The notes under the pieces are model-generated. The model saw only the letters and a program-made list of their open reading frames with translations. It ran no database searches and was not told where the DNA came from. A DNA stretch of 64,000 bases from Streptomyces showdoensis (GTDB lineage Bacteria; Actinomycetota; Actinomycetes; Streptomycetales; Streptomycetaceae). The translations under genes and the position numbers were made by a program. Below are positions 9,501 to 17,979 of this stretch, in pieces. Location: positions 1,736,001 through 1,800,000 of the forward strand of contig NZ_BAAAXG010000026.1 in the NCBI RefSeq assembly GCF_039535475.1. The letters are read 5' to 3'. The stretch's first letter is position 1, and each line of letters opens with the position of its first letter.

Positions 9501-10160
9501 TCAGTGGCGCTCGGCCTGCATCCTCGCCACGTACGCGGCGGCCTGGGAACGCCGCTCCATGCCCAGCTTCGACAGCAGGCTGGAGACGTAGTTCTTGATG
9601 GTCTTCTCCGCCAGGTGGAGCCGCTCGCCGATGGCCCGGTTGGTCAGGCCCTCGCCGATCAGGTCCAGGATCTTCTTCTCCTGCTCGGTGAGATTGGCGA
9701 GCCGGTCGTCACCCTTGGGGTTGTTGCCGTCCCGCAGCCGCTCCAGGACCCGGGCGGTCGCCACCGGGTCGAGCAGCGACTTCCCGGCCGCGACGTCGCG
9801 GACCGCGTTGAGGAGCTCGTTGCCGCGGATGGCCTTCAGGACGTACCCCGAGGCCCCGGCCATGATCGCGTCGAAGAGCGCTTCGTCGTCCGCGTACGAG
9901 GTGAGCATCAGGCACTTGATCGAATCGTCCTGGGAACGGACCTCGCGGCACACCTCGACGCCGCTGCCGTCCGGGAGCCGGACGTCCAGCACGGCCACGT
10001 CGGGCCGGGTCGCAGGGATCCTGACCAGGGCGTCCGCGGCGGTACCGGCTTCGCCGACCACCTCGATGTCGTCCTCCACGGAGAGCAGCTCGTGGACGCC
10101 GCGCCGCACGACCTCGTGGTCGTCCAGCAGAAATACCCGGATTTTTCCTTCTTCGCGCAC
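9501..10160 (-). CDS. NarL/LuxR-family response regulator (DosR/DevR-like)
   Basis: GTG 10160 gives 219 residues. The receiver domain (residues about 6-120) has the acidic pair LLDDHEVV, phospho-acceptor in AVLDVRLPDGSG, Thr/Ser in MLTSYADDEA and Lys in YVLKAIRGNE. A C-terminal LuxR helix-turn-helix follows (LTEQEKKILDLIGEGLTNRAIGERLHLAEKTIKNYVSSLLSKLGM), very close to DosR. No histidine kinase gene is adjacent, so it is an orphan here. The first codons use uncommon A/T-rich synonyms (GAAGAAGGAAAAATC). No clear ribosome site precedes the start. It is divergent from bkdA. Confidence 0.93.
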   Translation of the reverse strand: MREEGKIRVFLLDDHEVVRRGVHELLSVEDDIEVVGEAGTAADALVRIPATRPDVAVLDVRLPDGSGVEVCREVRSQDDSIKCLMLTSYADDEALFDAIMAGASGYVLKAIRGNELLNAVRDVAAGKSLLDPVATARVLERLRDGNNPKGDDRLANLTEQEKKILDLIGEGLTNRAIGERLHLAEKTIKNYVSSLLSKLGMERRSQAAAYVARMQAERH

Positions 10161-10502
10161 GCAGCCAGTCTCACATATTCGGTCTTCCCGTGCCCGGGGT
10201 GGCCGGGATAACGTGCCGGGTGTTCCGGCGGCCCCTTCGGGCTGCCCCAACGCCCGCTGACCAGCGGCGAGTCCCCCTTTTCTCGATTTACTTGGAAATC
10301 CAAGCAAAATCGCAGGTCAAATGGGGTTTCGCAGGAATGCGGCGCTGTGGGTAACGTGCCTATGACAGGGCGCTCGCCGGGGCACCTGTCACGCCCGACC
10401 CCGGCCGCGTCGCACCCACCCCGTGCGAAGGGCACGGTGAAGGCGGAGCCGCACTGGCCTCACCGGCGAACCCGGGGGCCGGACCGACGGAGGAGCACGC
10501 AC
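10161..10502. promoter_or_regulatory. Divergent regulatory region between the DosR-like gene and bkdA
   Basis: These 342 bases carry no gene I can support. They contain a perfect AT-rich palindrome at 10291-10304 and the GGAGGAG ribosome site of bkdA near 10490. The section 10270-10330 is the least GC-rich part and the likely promoter zone for bkdA. Confidence 0.6.
10291..10304. promoter_or_regulatory. Palindrome CTTGGAAATCCAAG upstream of bkdA
   Basis: The six-base arms CTTGGA and TCCAAG flank two A residues. It is an isolated AT-rich dyad about 200 bases before bkdA and 130 bases before the response regulator gene, and could be an operator for either. Lrp-type BkdR regulators are known for bkd operons elsewhere, but no such gene is present here. 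Confidence 0.5.
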
Positions 10503-11684
10503 GTGACCGTGGAGAGCACTGCCGCGCGCAAGACGACGCGACGCAGCAGCGGCACCAAGCGCACCGCAAGCGCCAGCGCGAGCACGAAGAAGGCGACGGC
10601 CGCGCAGAGCGCCGAGCCCGAGCTCGTTCAGCTGCTGACGCCCGAGGGGGAGCGCGTCCAGCACCCCGAGTACGACATCGACCTCAGCTCCGAGGAGCTG
10701 CGCGGCCTCTACCGCGACATGGTCCTCAGCCGCCGCTTCGACGCCGAGGCCACCGCCCTGCAGCGCCAGGGCGAGCTGGGCCTGTGGGCCTCCCTGCTCG
10801 GCCAGGAGGCCGCCCAGATCGGCTCCGGCCGCGCCCTCCGCGACGACGACTACGTCTTCCCCACCTACCGCGAGCACGCCGTCGCCTGGTGCCGCGGGGT
10901 CGACCCCACCAACCTGCTCGGCATGTTCCGCGGTGTGAACAACGGTGGTTGGGACCCCAACACCAACAACTTCCACCTGTACACGATCGTCCTCGGCTCG
11001 CAGACCCTGCACGCCACCGGCTACGCCATGGGCATCACCAAGGACGGCGCGGACTCCGCCGTGATCGCCTACTTCGGCGACGGCGCCTCCAGCCAGGGCG
11101 ACGTCAACGAGTCCTTCGTCTTCTCCGCGGTCTACAACGCCCCGGTCGTGTTCTTCTGCCAGAACAACCAGTGGGCCATCTCCGAGCCCATCGAGAAGCA
11201 GACCCGCGTCCCGCTCTACCAGCGCGCCGCCGGCTTCGGCTTCCCCGGCGTCCGCGTCGACGGCAACGACGTCCTCGCCTGCCTGGCCGTGACCCGGTCG
11301 GCGCTCGAGCGCGCCCGCCGCGGCGAGGGCCCGACGCTCATCGAGGCCTACACCTACCGCATGGCCGCCCACACCACCTCCGACGACCCGACCCGCTACC
11401 GCCGCGACGCGGAGCGCGAGGAGTGGGAGGCCAAGGACCCGATCGCGCGCCTCAAGGCGTACATGGAGCGCGAGGGCCACGCCGACGCCGCCTTCTTCGA
11501 GGAGCTGGAGACGGAGAGCGAGGCGCTGGGCAAGCACGTCCGCGAGGTCGTCCGCGCCATGCCCGTCCCGGAGCACATGGCGATCTTCGACAACGTGTAC
11601 GCGGACGGGCACGCGCTCGTCGACGAGGAGCGCGCTCAGTTCGCCGCGTACCAGGCGTCCTTCGAGGGCGGAGAGGCCGAGTAA
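10503..11684 (+). CDS. bkdA: Branched-chain 2-oxoacid dehydrogenase E1 alpha subunit
   Basis: GTG 10503 with GGAGGAG seven bases upstream gives 393 residues. After a Lys/Ser/Thr-rich leader (TARKTTRRSSGTKRTASASA) comes the E1 alpha core. The thiamine diphosphate motif GDGASSQGDVNES...NNQWAIS is intact, as is the HTTSDDPTRYR phosphorylation-loop region. With BkdB it oxidatively decarboxylates 2-oxoisovalerate, 2-oxoisocaproate and 2-oxo-3-methylvalerate, passing the acyl group to BkdC. In Streptomyces this supplies isobutyryl-, isovaleryl- and 2-methylbutyryl-CoA for branched fatty acids and polyketide starters. Confidence 0.96.
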   Translation: MTVESTAARKTTRRSSGTKRTASASASTKKATAAQSAEPELVQLLTPEGERVQHPEYDIDLSSEELRGLYRDMVLSRRFDAEATALQRQGELGLWASLLGQEAAQIGSGRALRDDDYVFPTYREHAVAWCRGVDPTNLLGMFRGVNNGGWDPNTNNFHLYTIVLGSQTLHATGYAMGITKDGADSAVIAYFGDGASSQGDVNESFVFSAVYNAPVVFFCQNNQWAISEPIEKQTRVPLYQRAAGFGFPGVRVDGNDVLACLAVTRSALERARRGEGPTLIEAYTYRMAAHTTSDDPTRYRRDAEREEWEAKDPIARLKAYMEREGHADAAFFEELETESEALGKHVREVVRAMPVPEHMAIFDNVYADGHALVDEERAQFAAYQASFEGGEAE

Positions 11685-11686
11685 TC

Positions 11687-12667
11687 ATGGCTGTTCAGAA
11701 GCTTCCCCTGGCGAAGGCGCTCAACGAGTCGCTGCGCAAGGCCCTGGAGACCGACCCCAAGGTCCTCGTCATGGGCCTGGACGTCGGCAAGCTCGGCGGT
11801 GTCTTCCGGATCACCGACGGTCTGCAGAAGGACTTCGGCGAGGACCGGGTCATCGACACCCCGCTCGCCGAGTCCGGCATCGTCGGCACGGCGATCGGTC
11901 TCGCGCTGCGCGGCTACCGGCCGGTCGTGGAGATCCAGTTCGACGGCTTCGTCTTCCCGGCGTACGACCAGATCGTCTCCCAGCTGGCGAAGATGCGGGC
12001 CCGTTCGCTCGGCACGGTGAAGATGCCGATCGTCATCCGCATCCCGTACGGCGGCGGCATCGGCGCCGTCGAGCACCACTCCGAGTCCCCCGAGTCGCTC
12101 TTCGCGCACGTCGCCGGCCTCAAGGTGGTCACCCCGGCGAACTCCTCGGACGCCTACTGGATGCTCCAGCAGGCGATCCAGAGCGACGACCCCGTCATCT
12201 TCTTCGAGCCCAAGCGCCGCTACTGGGACAAGGGCGACCTCGACACCGAGGCGATCCCCGGCGAGCTGCACAAGGCCCGGGTCGCCCGCGAGGGCACGGA
12301 CCTGACGCTCCTCGCGTACGGCCCGATGGTGAAGACCTGCCTGGAGGCGGCCGCGGTCGCCGCCGAGGAGGGCAAGTCGATCGAGGTCGTGGACCTGCGC
12401 TCGATCTCCCCGCTCGACTTCGACACGGTCCAGGCCTCGGTGGAGAAGACCCGCCGCCTGGTCGTGGTCCACGAGGCCCCGGTCTTCTTCGGCTCCGGCG
12501 CGGAGATCGCCGCCCGGATCACCGAGCGCTGCTTCTACCACCTGGAGGCCCCCGTCCTGCGGGTCGGCGGCTACCACGCGCCGTATCCGCCGGCGCGCCT
12601 GGAGGAGGAGTACCTGCCCGGTCTGGACCGCGTGCTCGACGCCGTCGACCGCTCGCTGGCGTTCTGA
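11687..12667 (+). CDS. bkdB: Branched-chain 2-oxoacid dehydrogenase E1 beta subunit
   Basis: ATG 11687 lies 2 bases after the bkdA stop, with GGAGAGG as ribosome site, and gives 326 residues. The family pattern is clear: MGLDVGKLGGVFRITDGL, DTPLAESGIVGTAIGLAL, EIQFDGFVFPAYDQI and the C-terminal transketolase domain (LTLLAYGPMV...VEVVDLRSISPLD). It forms the alpha2beta2 E1 with BkdA and contributes cofactor and substrate contacts. Same operon as bkdA and bkdC. Confidence 0.96.
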   Translation: MAVQKLPLAKALNESLRKALETDPKVLVMGLDVGKLGGVFRITDGLQKDFGEDRVIDTPLAESGIVGTAIGLALRGYRPVVEIQFDGFVFPAYDQIVSQLAKMRARSLGTVKMPIVIRIPYGGGIGAVEHHSESPESLFAHVAGLKVVTPANSSDAYWMLQQAIQSDDPVIFFEPKRRYWDKGDLDTEAIPGELHKARVAREGTDLTLLAYGPMVKTCLEAAAVAAEEGKSIEVVDLRSISPLDFDTVQASVEKTRRLVVVHEAPVFFGSGAEIAARITERCFYHLEAPVLRVGGYHAPYPPARLEEEYLPGLDRVLDAVDRSLAF

Positions 12668-12677
12668 GGAGAGCATC

Positions 12678-14087
12678 GTGACGATCCGCGAATTCAAGAT
12701 GCCCGACGTGGGCGAGGGCCTGACCGAGGCCGAGATCCTCAAGTGGTACGTCCAGCCCGGTGACACGGTCACCGACGGCCAGGTCGTCTGCGAGGTCGAG
12801 ACGGCCAAGGCCGCCGTCGAGCTGCCGAGCCCCTTCGACGGCGTGGTGCACGAGCTGCGCTTCCCCGAGGGCACCACGGTCGACGTCGGCCAGGTCATCA
12901 TCTCGGTGAACGTGGGCGGAGACGCGGCCCCGGAGGCCCCCGCGGCCCCGGTCGCCGAACCCGTCCCCGCCGCCGTCCCGGCCCCGGCCGCCGCCGAGGA
13001 GTCCGAGCCGCAGGGCCGCCAGCCGGTCCTGGTCGGCTACGGCGTGGCCGCGAGCTCCACCAAGCGCCGGGCGCGCAAGACGACGGCGGAGGCCCCGGCC
13101 GCCGCCGCGCCCGCCGCCCCGGTGGTCCCCGCCCCGGTGGTCCCGGAGCAGCTCAACGGCCACGGCCCCGCGGCCGGCCGGCCGCTGGCCAAGCCGCCGG
13201 TGCGCAAGCTGGCCAAGGACCTGGGCGTCGACCTGGCGACGGTCACCCCGACCGGCCCGGACGGCGTCATCACCCGCGAGGACGTGCACGCGGCGGCCGC
13301 TCCGGCCGTCGAGGCGCCGGCGCCCGTGGCGGCCCCGGTCGCGGCACCCGCCGCGGTGCCGGCGGCTCCGGTCGTCGAGGCCGGCGCCCGGGAGACCCGT
13401 ATCCCCATCAAGGGCGTACGGAAGGCCACGGCGGCGGCGATGGTCGGCTCGGCCTTCACCGCGCCGCACGTCACCGAGTTCGTGACCTTCGACATCACGC
13501 GCACGATGAAGCTGGTCGAGGAGCTCAAGTCCGACAAGGACATGGCGGGCCTGCGGGTCAACCCGCTCCTCCTGATCGCCAAGGCGGTCCTGGTCGCGGC
13601 CAAGCGCAACCCGGACATCAACGCGGCCTGGGACGAGGCCGCCCAGGAGATCGTGCTCAAGCACTACGTGAACCTGGGCATCGCCGCGGCCACCCCGCGC
13701 GGGCTGATCGTGCCGAACATCAAGGACGCGCACGCCCAGACCCTGCCCGAGCTGTCGCGCTCCCTGAGCGAGCTGGTCGCCACCGCCCGAGAGGGCAAGA
13801 CGACCCCGGCGGCCATGCAGGGCGGCACCTTCACCATCACCAACGTCGGCGTCTTCGGCGTCGACACCGGTACGCCCATCCTGAACCCGGGCGAGTCCGC
13901 GATCCTCGCGGTCGGCGCGATCAAGCTCCAGCCCTGGGTCCACAAGGGCAAGGTGAAGCCGCGTCACGTCACCACCCTCGCGCTCTCCTTCGACCACCGC
14001 CTGGTCGACGGCGAGCTCGGCTCCAAGTTCCTGGCCGACGTGGCCGCGATCCTGGAGCAGCCGAAGCGGCTCATCACCTGGGCGTAA
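12678..14087 (+). CDS. bkdC: Dihydrolipoamide acyltransferase E2 of the branched-chain complex
   Basis: GTG 12678 (GAGGAG upstream) gives 469 residues. One lipoyl domain is at residues 1-80 with lipoyl Lys44 in VETAKAAVE. Ala/Pro-rich linkers follow, then a peripheral-subunit binding domain around residue 170 (VRKLAKDLGVDLATVTPTGPDGVITREDV) and the catalytic domain ending in SFDHRLVDG, whose His is catalytic. It transfers the acyl group from lipoamide to CoA. No E3 (lipoamide dehydrogenase) gene is adjacent, so E3 must be encoded elsewhere. A parS core and a terminator follow the stop codon. Confidence 0.96.
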   Translation: MTIREFKMPDVGEGLTEAEILKWYVQPGDTVTDGQVVCEVETAKAAVELPSPFDGVVHELRFPEGTTVDVGQVIISVNVGGDAAPEAPAAPVAEPVPAAVPAPAAAEESEPQGRQPVLVGYGVAASSTKRRARKTTAEAPAAAAPAAPVVPAPVVPEQLNGHGPAAGRPLAKPPVRKLAKDLGVDLATVTPTGPDGVITREDVHAAAAPAVEAPAPVAAPVAAPAAVPAAPVVEAGARETRIPIKGVRKATAAAMVGSAFTAPHVTEFVTFDITRTMKLVEELKSDKDMAGLRVNPLLLIAKAVLVAAKRNPDINAAWDEAAQEIVLKHYVNLGIAAATPRGLIVPNIKDAHAQTLPELSRSLSELVATAREGKTTPAAMQGGTFTITNVGVFGVDTGTPILNPGESAILAVGAIKLQPWVHKGKVKPRHVTTLALSFDHRLVDGELGSKFLADVAAILEQPKRLITWA

Positions 14088-14101
14088 CACCCCATGTGAC
14101 C

Positions 14102-14115
14102 GTTTCACGTGAAAC
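14102..14115. other. parS centromere site (ParB binding)
   Basis: GTTTCACGTGAAAC is a perfect 14-bp palindrome identical to the core of bacterial parS, extended by A on one side. It lies 14 bases after the bkdC stop codon, between convergently spaced functional elements. In Streptomyces, ParB loads on a cluster of such sites around oriC to condense and segregate chromosomes during sporulation. Confidence 0.88.
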
Positions 14116-14144
14116 AGGCCCGTCCGCATCGCGGACGGGCCTGT
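14114..14144 (+). terminator. Hairpin terminator of the bkd operon
   Basis: Fourteen-base perfect arms (ACAGGCCCGTCCGC) flank an ATC loop. The stem begins inside the last two bases of the parS core. A short T-containing tail follows. Confidence 0.85.
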
Positions 14145-14177
14145 CTGTTGTGCACCTGTTGTATCTAAGCTGTGTCC

Positions 14178-14819
14178 ATGGCATCAGCACCCCCGGCGGC
14201 AGACCGCGTCTACATGCACGTCAAGCAGGCGGTGCTCGACCGCCGGTACGAAGGGGGGACCCTGCTCACCGAGGGGGAGCTCGCCCAGGCGGTGGGGGTG
14301 TCGCGGACGCCGGTGCGGGAGGCGCTGCTCAAGCTGGAGATGGAGGGGCTGCTCAAGCTCTATCCGAAGAAGGGGGCCCTCGTGCTCGCGGTCTCCGCGC
14401 AGGAGATCGCCGACGTCGTCGAGACCCGGCTGCTCGTCGAGGAGTTCGCGGTGCGGCGCGCCGTGCCCCCCGCGCCCGGTCTGGTCGAGCGGCTGGAGGA
14501 GCTGCTGGAGGAGCAGAAGCGGCGGGCCGAGGCGGGGGACCTGGCCGAGGTCGCCGCCACCGACCGGGCCTTCCACGCCGAGATCGTCCAGCACGCCGGC
14601 AACCAGATCCTCGCCCGGCTCTACGACCAGCTGCGGGACCGGCAGTTGCGGATGGGGGTGGCCGTGATGCAGTCCCAGCCCGACCGGATCGCCAAGAACA
14701 TCGTCGAGCACGCCGAGATCCTGGAGCGGATCAAGTCCGGCGACGTCGAGGGGGCCGCCGGCTGCGTCCGGCAGCACCTGAGCTGGGTCAAGGTCCTGGT
14801 CCGGGGTGAGGCCCGGTGA
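14178..14819 (+). CDS. GntR family regulator, FCD (FadR/VanR) subfamily
   Basis: ATG 14178 gives 213 residues; an in-frame GTG two codons earlier is an alternative, and no ribosome site is obvious, so a leaderless mRNA is possible. The winged helix is at residues about 8-70 (LLTEGELAQAVGVSRTPVREALLKLEMEGLL). The FCD domain has its metal or ligand residues (TDRAFHAEIVQHAGN, VEHAEILERI, VRQHLSW). Such regulators bind small acids. It is coupled by a GTGA overlap to an MFS transporter gene, its probable target. Confidence 0.92.
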   Translation: MASAPPAADRVYMHVKQAVLDRRYEGGTLLTEGELAQAVGVSRTPVREALLKLEMEGLLKLYPKKGALVLAVSAQEIADVVETRLLVEEFAVRRAVPPAPGLVERLEELLEEQKRRAEAGDLAEVAATDRAFHAEIVQHAGNQILARLYDQLRDRQLRMGVAVMQSQPDRIAKNIVEHAEILERIKSGDVEGAAGCVRQHLSWVKVLVRGEAR

Positions 14820-16132
14820 GCCGCGGCAACGGATACGGGGCCGCCGTCACCCTGCCCGGGGACCCGCCCGGCGGGCGCCGGGCCGCGCTCGTCTGGGGCG
14901 TCGGCGTCGCCGTCTACTTCGTCGCCGTCATCTTCCGGACGTCCTTGGGCGTCGCCGGGCTCGACGCCGCCGACCGCTTCGGCGTCAACGCCTCCGCCCT
15001 GTCGACCTTCTCCATCCTCCAGCTGCTCGTCTACGCGGGCATGCAGATACCCGTCGGCCTCCTGGTCGACCGGCTCGGCACCAAGAAGGTGCTGACCATC
15101 GGCGTCCTGCTGTTCACCCTCGGACAGCTGGGCTTCGCGCTCTCCCCCACGTACGGCATGGCGCTGGCCTCCCGGGCCCTGCTCGGCTGCGGTGACGCCA
15201 TGACCTTCATCAGCGTGCTGCGGCTGGGCACCCGGTGGTTCCCCGCCCGCCGCGGGCCGATGGTCGCCCAGCTCGCCGGGCTCGTCGGCATGGCCGGCAA
15301 CCTCGTCTCGACGATCGTCATCGCCCGGCTCCTGCACGGCCTCGGCTGGACCGCCGCCTTCGCGGGCAGCGCCGCCGCCGGCGTGGTCGTCCTCGTCCTG
15401 CTGCTGCTCTTCCTCAAGGACCACCCCGAGGGGCACGAGCCCGAGCCGGTGCCGCACGCGGGCGCCGCGTTCGTCCGTCGGCAGATCGGCGAGTCCTGGC
15501 GGGAGCCCGGCACCCGGCTCGGGATGTGGGTGCACTTCACCACCCAGTTCCCCGCCATGGTCTTCCTGCTGCTCTGGGGCCTGCCGTTCCTCGTCGAGGC
15601 GCAGGGGCTCAGCCGCGAGACCGCCGGGTCGCTGCTCACCCTGGTGGTGGCCTCCAACATGGTGGTGGGGCTCGTCTACGGGCAGATCATCGCCCGGCAC
15701 CACGCGGCCCGCGCCCCGCTCGCGCTCGGCACCGTCGCCGCGACCGCCACCCTGTGGGCGACGACCCTCGTCTATCCCGGTGAGCACGCCCCGATGTGGC
15801 TGCTCGTCACCCTGTGCACGGTCCTCGGCGCCTGCGGGCCCGCCTCGATGATCGGCTTCGACTTCGCCCGGCCCGCCAACCCGCCGGAGCGGCAGGGCAC
15901 CGCCTCCGGGATCGTCAACATGGGCGGCTTCGTCGCCTCCATGACCACGCTCTTCGCCGTCGGCGTCCTGCTCGACGCCACCGGCGGCGACTACCGGATC
16001 GCCTTCTCCTCCGTCTTCGTCCTCGAAGCCCTCGGGGTCGTGCAGATCCTGCGCCTCAAGTCCCGCACCGCCCGCCGGGAACGGGAGCGGCTCGTCGCCA
16101 GCCGGGTGGAGGTCGTGCACGTCCCGGCCTGA
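14816..16132 (+). CDS. MFS transporter
   Basis: GTG 14816 overlaps the GntR stop. The 438-residue protein has about twelve membrane segments. The first loop motif LLVDRLGTKKVL matches the MFS motif A (GxLxDRxGxKK). The other half is NMGGFVASMTTLFAVGVLLDATGGDY. The family resembles nitrate/hexuronate-type importers, but the substrate cannot be read. Co-translation with an FCD-GntR regulator suggests an organic acid. Confidence 0.92.
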   Translation: MSRGNGYGAAVTLPGDPPGGRRAALVWGVGVAVYFVAVIFRTSLGVAGLDAADRFGVNASALSTFSILQLLVYAGMQIPVGLLVDRLGTKKVLTIGVLLFTLGQLGFALSPTYGMALASRALLGCGDAMTFISVLRLGTRWFPARRGPMVAQLAGLVGMAGNLVSTIVIARLLHGLGWTAAFAGSAAAGVVVLVLLLLFLKDHPEGHEPEPVPHAGAAFVRRQIGESWREPGTRLGMWVHFTTQFPAMVFLLLWGLPFLVEAQGLSRETAGSLLTLVVASNMVVGLVYGQIIARHHAARAPLALGTVAATATLWATTLVYPGEHAPMWLLVTLCTVLGACGPASMIGFDFARPANPPERQGTASGIVNMGGFVASMTTLFAVGVLLDATGGDYRIAFSSVFVLEALGVVQILRLKSRTARRERERLVASRVEVVHVPA

Positions 16133-16147
16133 CCCGAAAGGCAGGGC

Positions 16148-16975
16148 CTAGTTGGGCGTGACCGCGAAGTGGTCCAGGATCGCCCGCGCCAGGTCCTCGT
16201 CGCCCTCGGTCTTGACCCGGTCGGCCACCTCGGCCGGCCGGACCCGGCCGCAGGCCAGGCGCACGAAGGTCTCCCAGTCCGTCATCAGCGTCACCGCCGG
16301 GCCGAGCGACGGCGCGCCGTCGACCGAGCCGTTGCCCTCGGCGTCCACCCGTACCGTCCGCAGGAACTCCACCGGCCCGGTCACGTCGATCACGACCGCC
16401 GAACTCGCGGGCGCGCCCGCCTCCTTCGCGACCACGAACGGCAGCGCCTCCAGCAGCACGTCCCGCGTGATGAACGCGCCGGGGGAGTCCAGGTTGCCGG
16501 GAACGCCGAGGGTGGTGCGCAGGTCCTGCTCGTGCACCCAGCAGTCGAAGGCGCGCATCCGGTAGGCCAGTTCCAGCGTCTGCTCGGCGCCGAGGGGGGC
16601 GCGGATCAGCGCGTCGGGCTGCCGGTTCTCGTTGCGCAGCTGGCGGGCCCGGCGGATCAGGACGTACTCCAGCTCCGAGGTCATCTCCGGCGCCGTGTGG
16701 TGGCGCCGCACGTCGACCTGCATCTCCATGTAGCGGGCGAAGTCGCTGCGTACGTGGTAGAGGTCGCGGGGGAGGCTGTGGATCGGGCGCGGGTCGCCCA
16801 GCATCTCGGTCTCCATGCCGATGACATGGGAGACGATGTCGCGGACCGACCAGCCGGGGCACGGGGTGGCGCGGTTCCACTCGCCCTCCGCGAGCGGCTG
16901 CACCAGCTCGGCTATCGCCTCGATGGAGTGGGTCCAGGCGTCGGCGTAGTTCTGGAGGCTGGGATGGACGGTCAC
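16148..16975 (-). CDS. Maleylpyruvate isomerase-fold (mycothiol-dependent, DinB-like) protein
   Basis: I choose GTG 16975, which has GAGGGG upstream, giving 275 residues; ATG 17020 adds 15 Pro-rich residues without a ribosome site. The TIGR03083-type pattern is seen: WNRATPCPGWSVRDIVSHVIGMETEML, then an internal WVHEQDLRTTLG, which supply the His/Glu/His metal site. The C-terminal part has an SCP2-like domain (VVIDVTGPVEFLRTVRVD...LMTDWETFVRLACGR). Family members are mycothiol-dependent transferases or isomerases. The substrate is unknown. Confidence 0.88.
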   Translation of the reverse strand: MTVHPSLQNYADAWTHSIEAIAELVQPLAEGEWNRATPCPGWSVRDIVSHVIGMETEMLGDPRPIHSLPRDLYHVRSDFARYMEMQVDVRRHHTAPEMTSELEYVLIRRARQLRNENRQPDALIRAPLGAEQTLELAYRMRAFDCWVHEQDLRTTLGVPGNLDSPGAFITRDVLLEALPFVVAKEAGAPASSAVVIDVTGPVEFLRTVRVDAEGNGSVDGAPSLGPAVTLMTDWETFVRLACGRVRPAEVADRVKTEGDEDLARAILDHFAVTPN

Positions 16976-17134
16976 GGGACCCCTCGGCGGCGCTGGTACG
17001 GCTGGGCGGGCTGAAAACATGACTGCGTGGGAGGCTCGGTGGCTAAGTTACGCTGCCCGCAGGCACCCCGGCAGTGCTTTCGTGTGACGATCGTAGGCCG
17101 GTGTTGACGGCTCGAATGCCAGGACGGTGGTAGT

Positions 17135-17908
17135 GTGCGCGCCTCGCTGATCCAGATCGCGGTAGACCCGGACGAACCGGTCGAGGACCGGAGGGCGCGC
17201 GTCGCGCGCCTGGTGCGGGAGGAACGGGGGGCGGCGGACCTGGTGGTCCTGCCCGAACTGTGGCCCGTCGGCGCCTTCGCCTACGAGTCGTTCGCCGCCG
17301 AGGCCGAGCCGCTGAAGGGCCCCACGTACGGGACGATGGCCGCCGCCGCGCGGGACGCCGGTGTCTGGCTGCACGCGGGCTCGATCGTCGAGGCGGCGGG
17401 CGGGGCGCTCTACAACACCTCGCTCGTCTTCTCCCCCGACGGCGAACTCGTCGGTTCCTACCGCAAGATCCACCGCTTCGGCTTCGACAAGGGCGAGGCG
17501 GTCCTGATGGCGCGCGGCGAGGACCTCGTCACCGTCGACCTCCCGCAGCTCACCGTCGGCGTCGCCACCTGCTACGACCTGCGCTTCCCCGAGCTGTTCC
17601 GCGGCCTCGTCGACGCCGGCGCCCAGGCCTTCCTGCTGCCGGCCGGCTGGCCCGCGCGGCGCCGCGGCCACTGGACGCTGCTCGCCCAGGCCCGCGCCGT
17701 CGAGAACCAGGCGTACGTCCTCGCCTGCGGCACCGCCGGCACCCACGCGGGCGTCGAGCAGGCCGGCCACTCGATCGTCGTCGACCCCTGGGGCGAGGTC
17801 CTCGCGGAGGCCGGCCCGGACGAGGAGATCCTGCGGGTCGTCCTGGACCCGGAGAAGGTCACGGCCACGCGCGAGCAGTTCCCGGCGCTGAAGGACCGGG
17901 TGCTGTAG
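17135..17908 (+). CDS. Nitrilase/carbon-nitrogen hydrolase family protein
   Basis: GTG 17135 gives 257 residues. The catalytic triad is visible: Glu in LVVLPELWPVGAF region, Lys in SYRKIHRFGFDKGE and Cys in VGVATCYDLRFPELFR. The length and 'YRKIHRFGFDKGE' form match the omega-amidase/Nit2-like branch, which hydrolyses amides such as alpha-ketoglutaramate or deaminated glutathione; that assignment is inference. It is divergent from the isomerase-fold gene and convergent with the MocR gene. Confidence 0.9.
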   Translation: MRASLIQIAVDPDEPVEDRRARVARLVREERGAADLVVLPELWPVGAFAYESFAAEAEPLKGPTYGTMAAAARDAGVWLHAGSIVEAAGGALYNTSLVFSPDGELVGSYRKIHRFGFDKGEAVLMARGEDLVTVDLPQLTVGVATCYDLRFPELFRGLVDAGAQAFLLPAGWPARRRGHWTLLAQARAVENQAYVLACGTAGTHAGVEQAGHSIVVDPWGEVLAEAGPDEEILRVVLDPEKVTATREQFPALKDRVL

Positions 17909-17916
17909 GACCGACA

Positions 17917-17966
17917 GCCGGGCGGGGCGGGTGCCCCGGCCCGGCTGACGCGCCGCCCCGCCCGGC
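17917..17966. terminator. Bidirectional hairpin between nitrilase and MocR genes
   Basis: Perfect 14-base arms (GCCGGGCGGGGCGG and its complement) flank a 22-base loop in the gap between two convergent genes. No T-run follows, as is usual in Streptomyces. Confidence 0.6.
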
Positions 17967-17979
17967 GCGGCCCGGCGGC

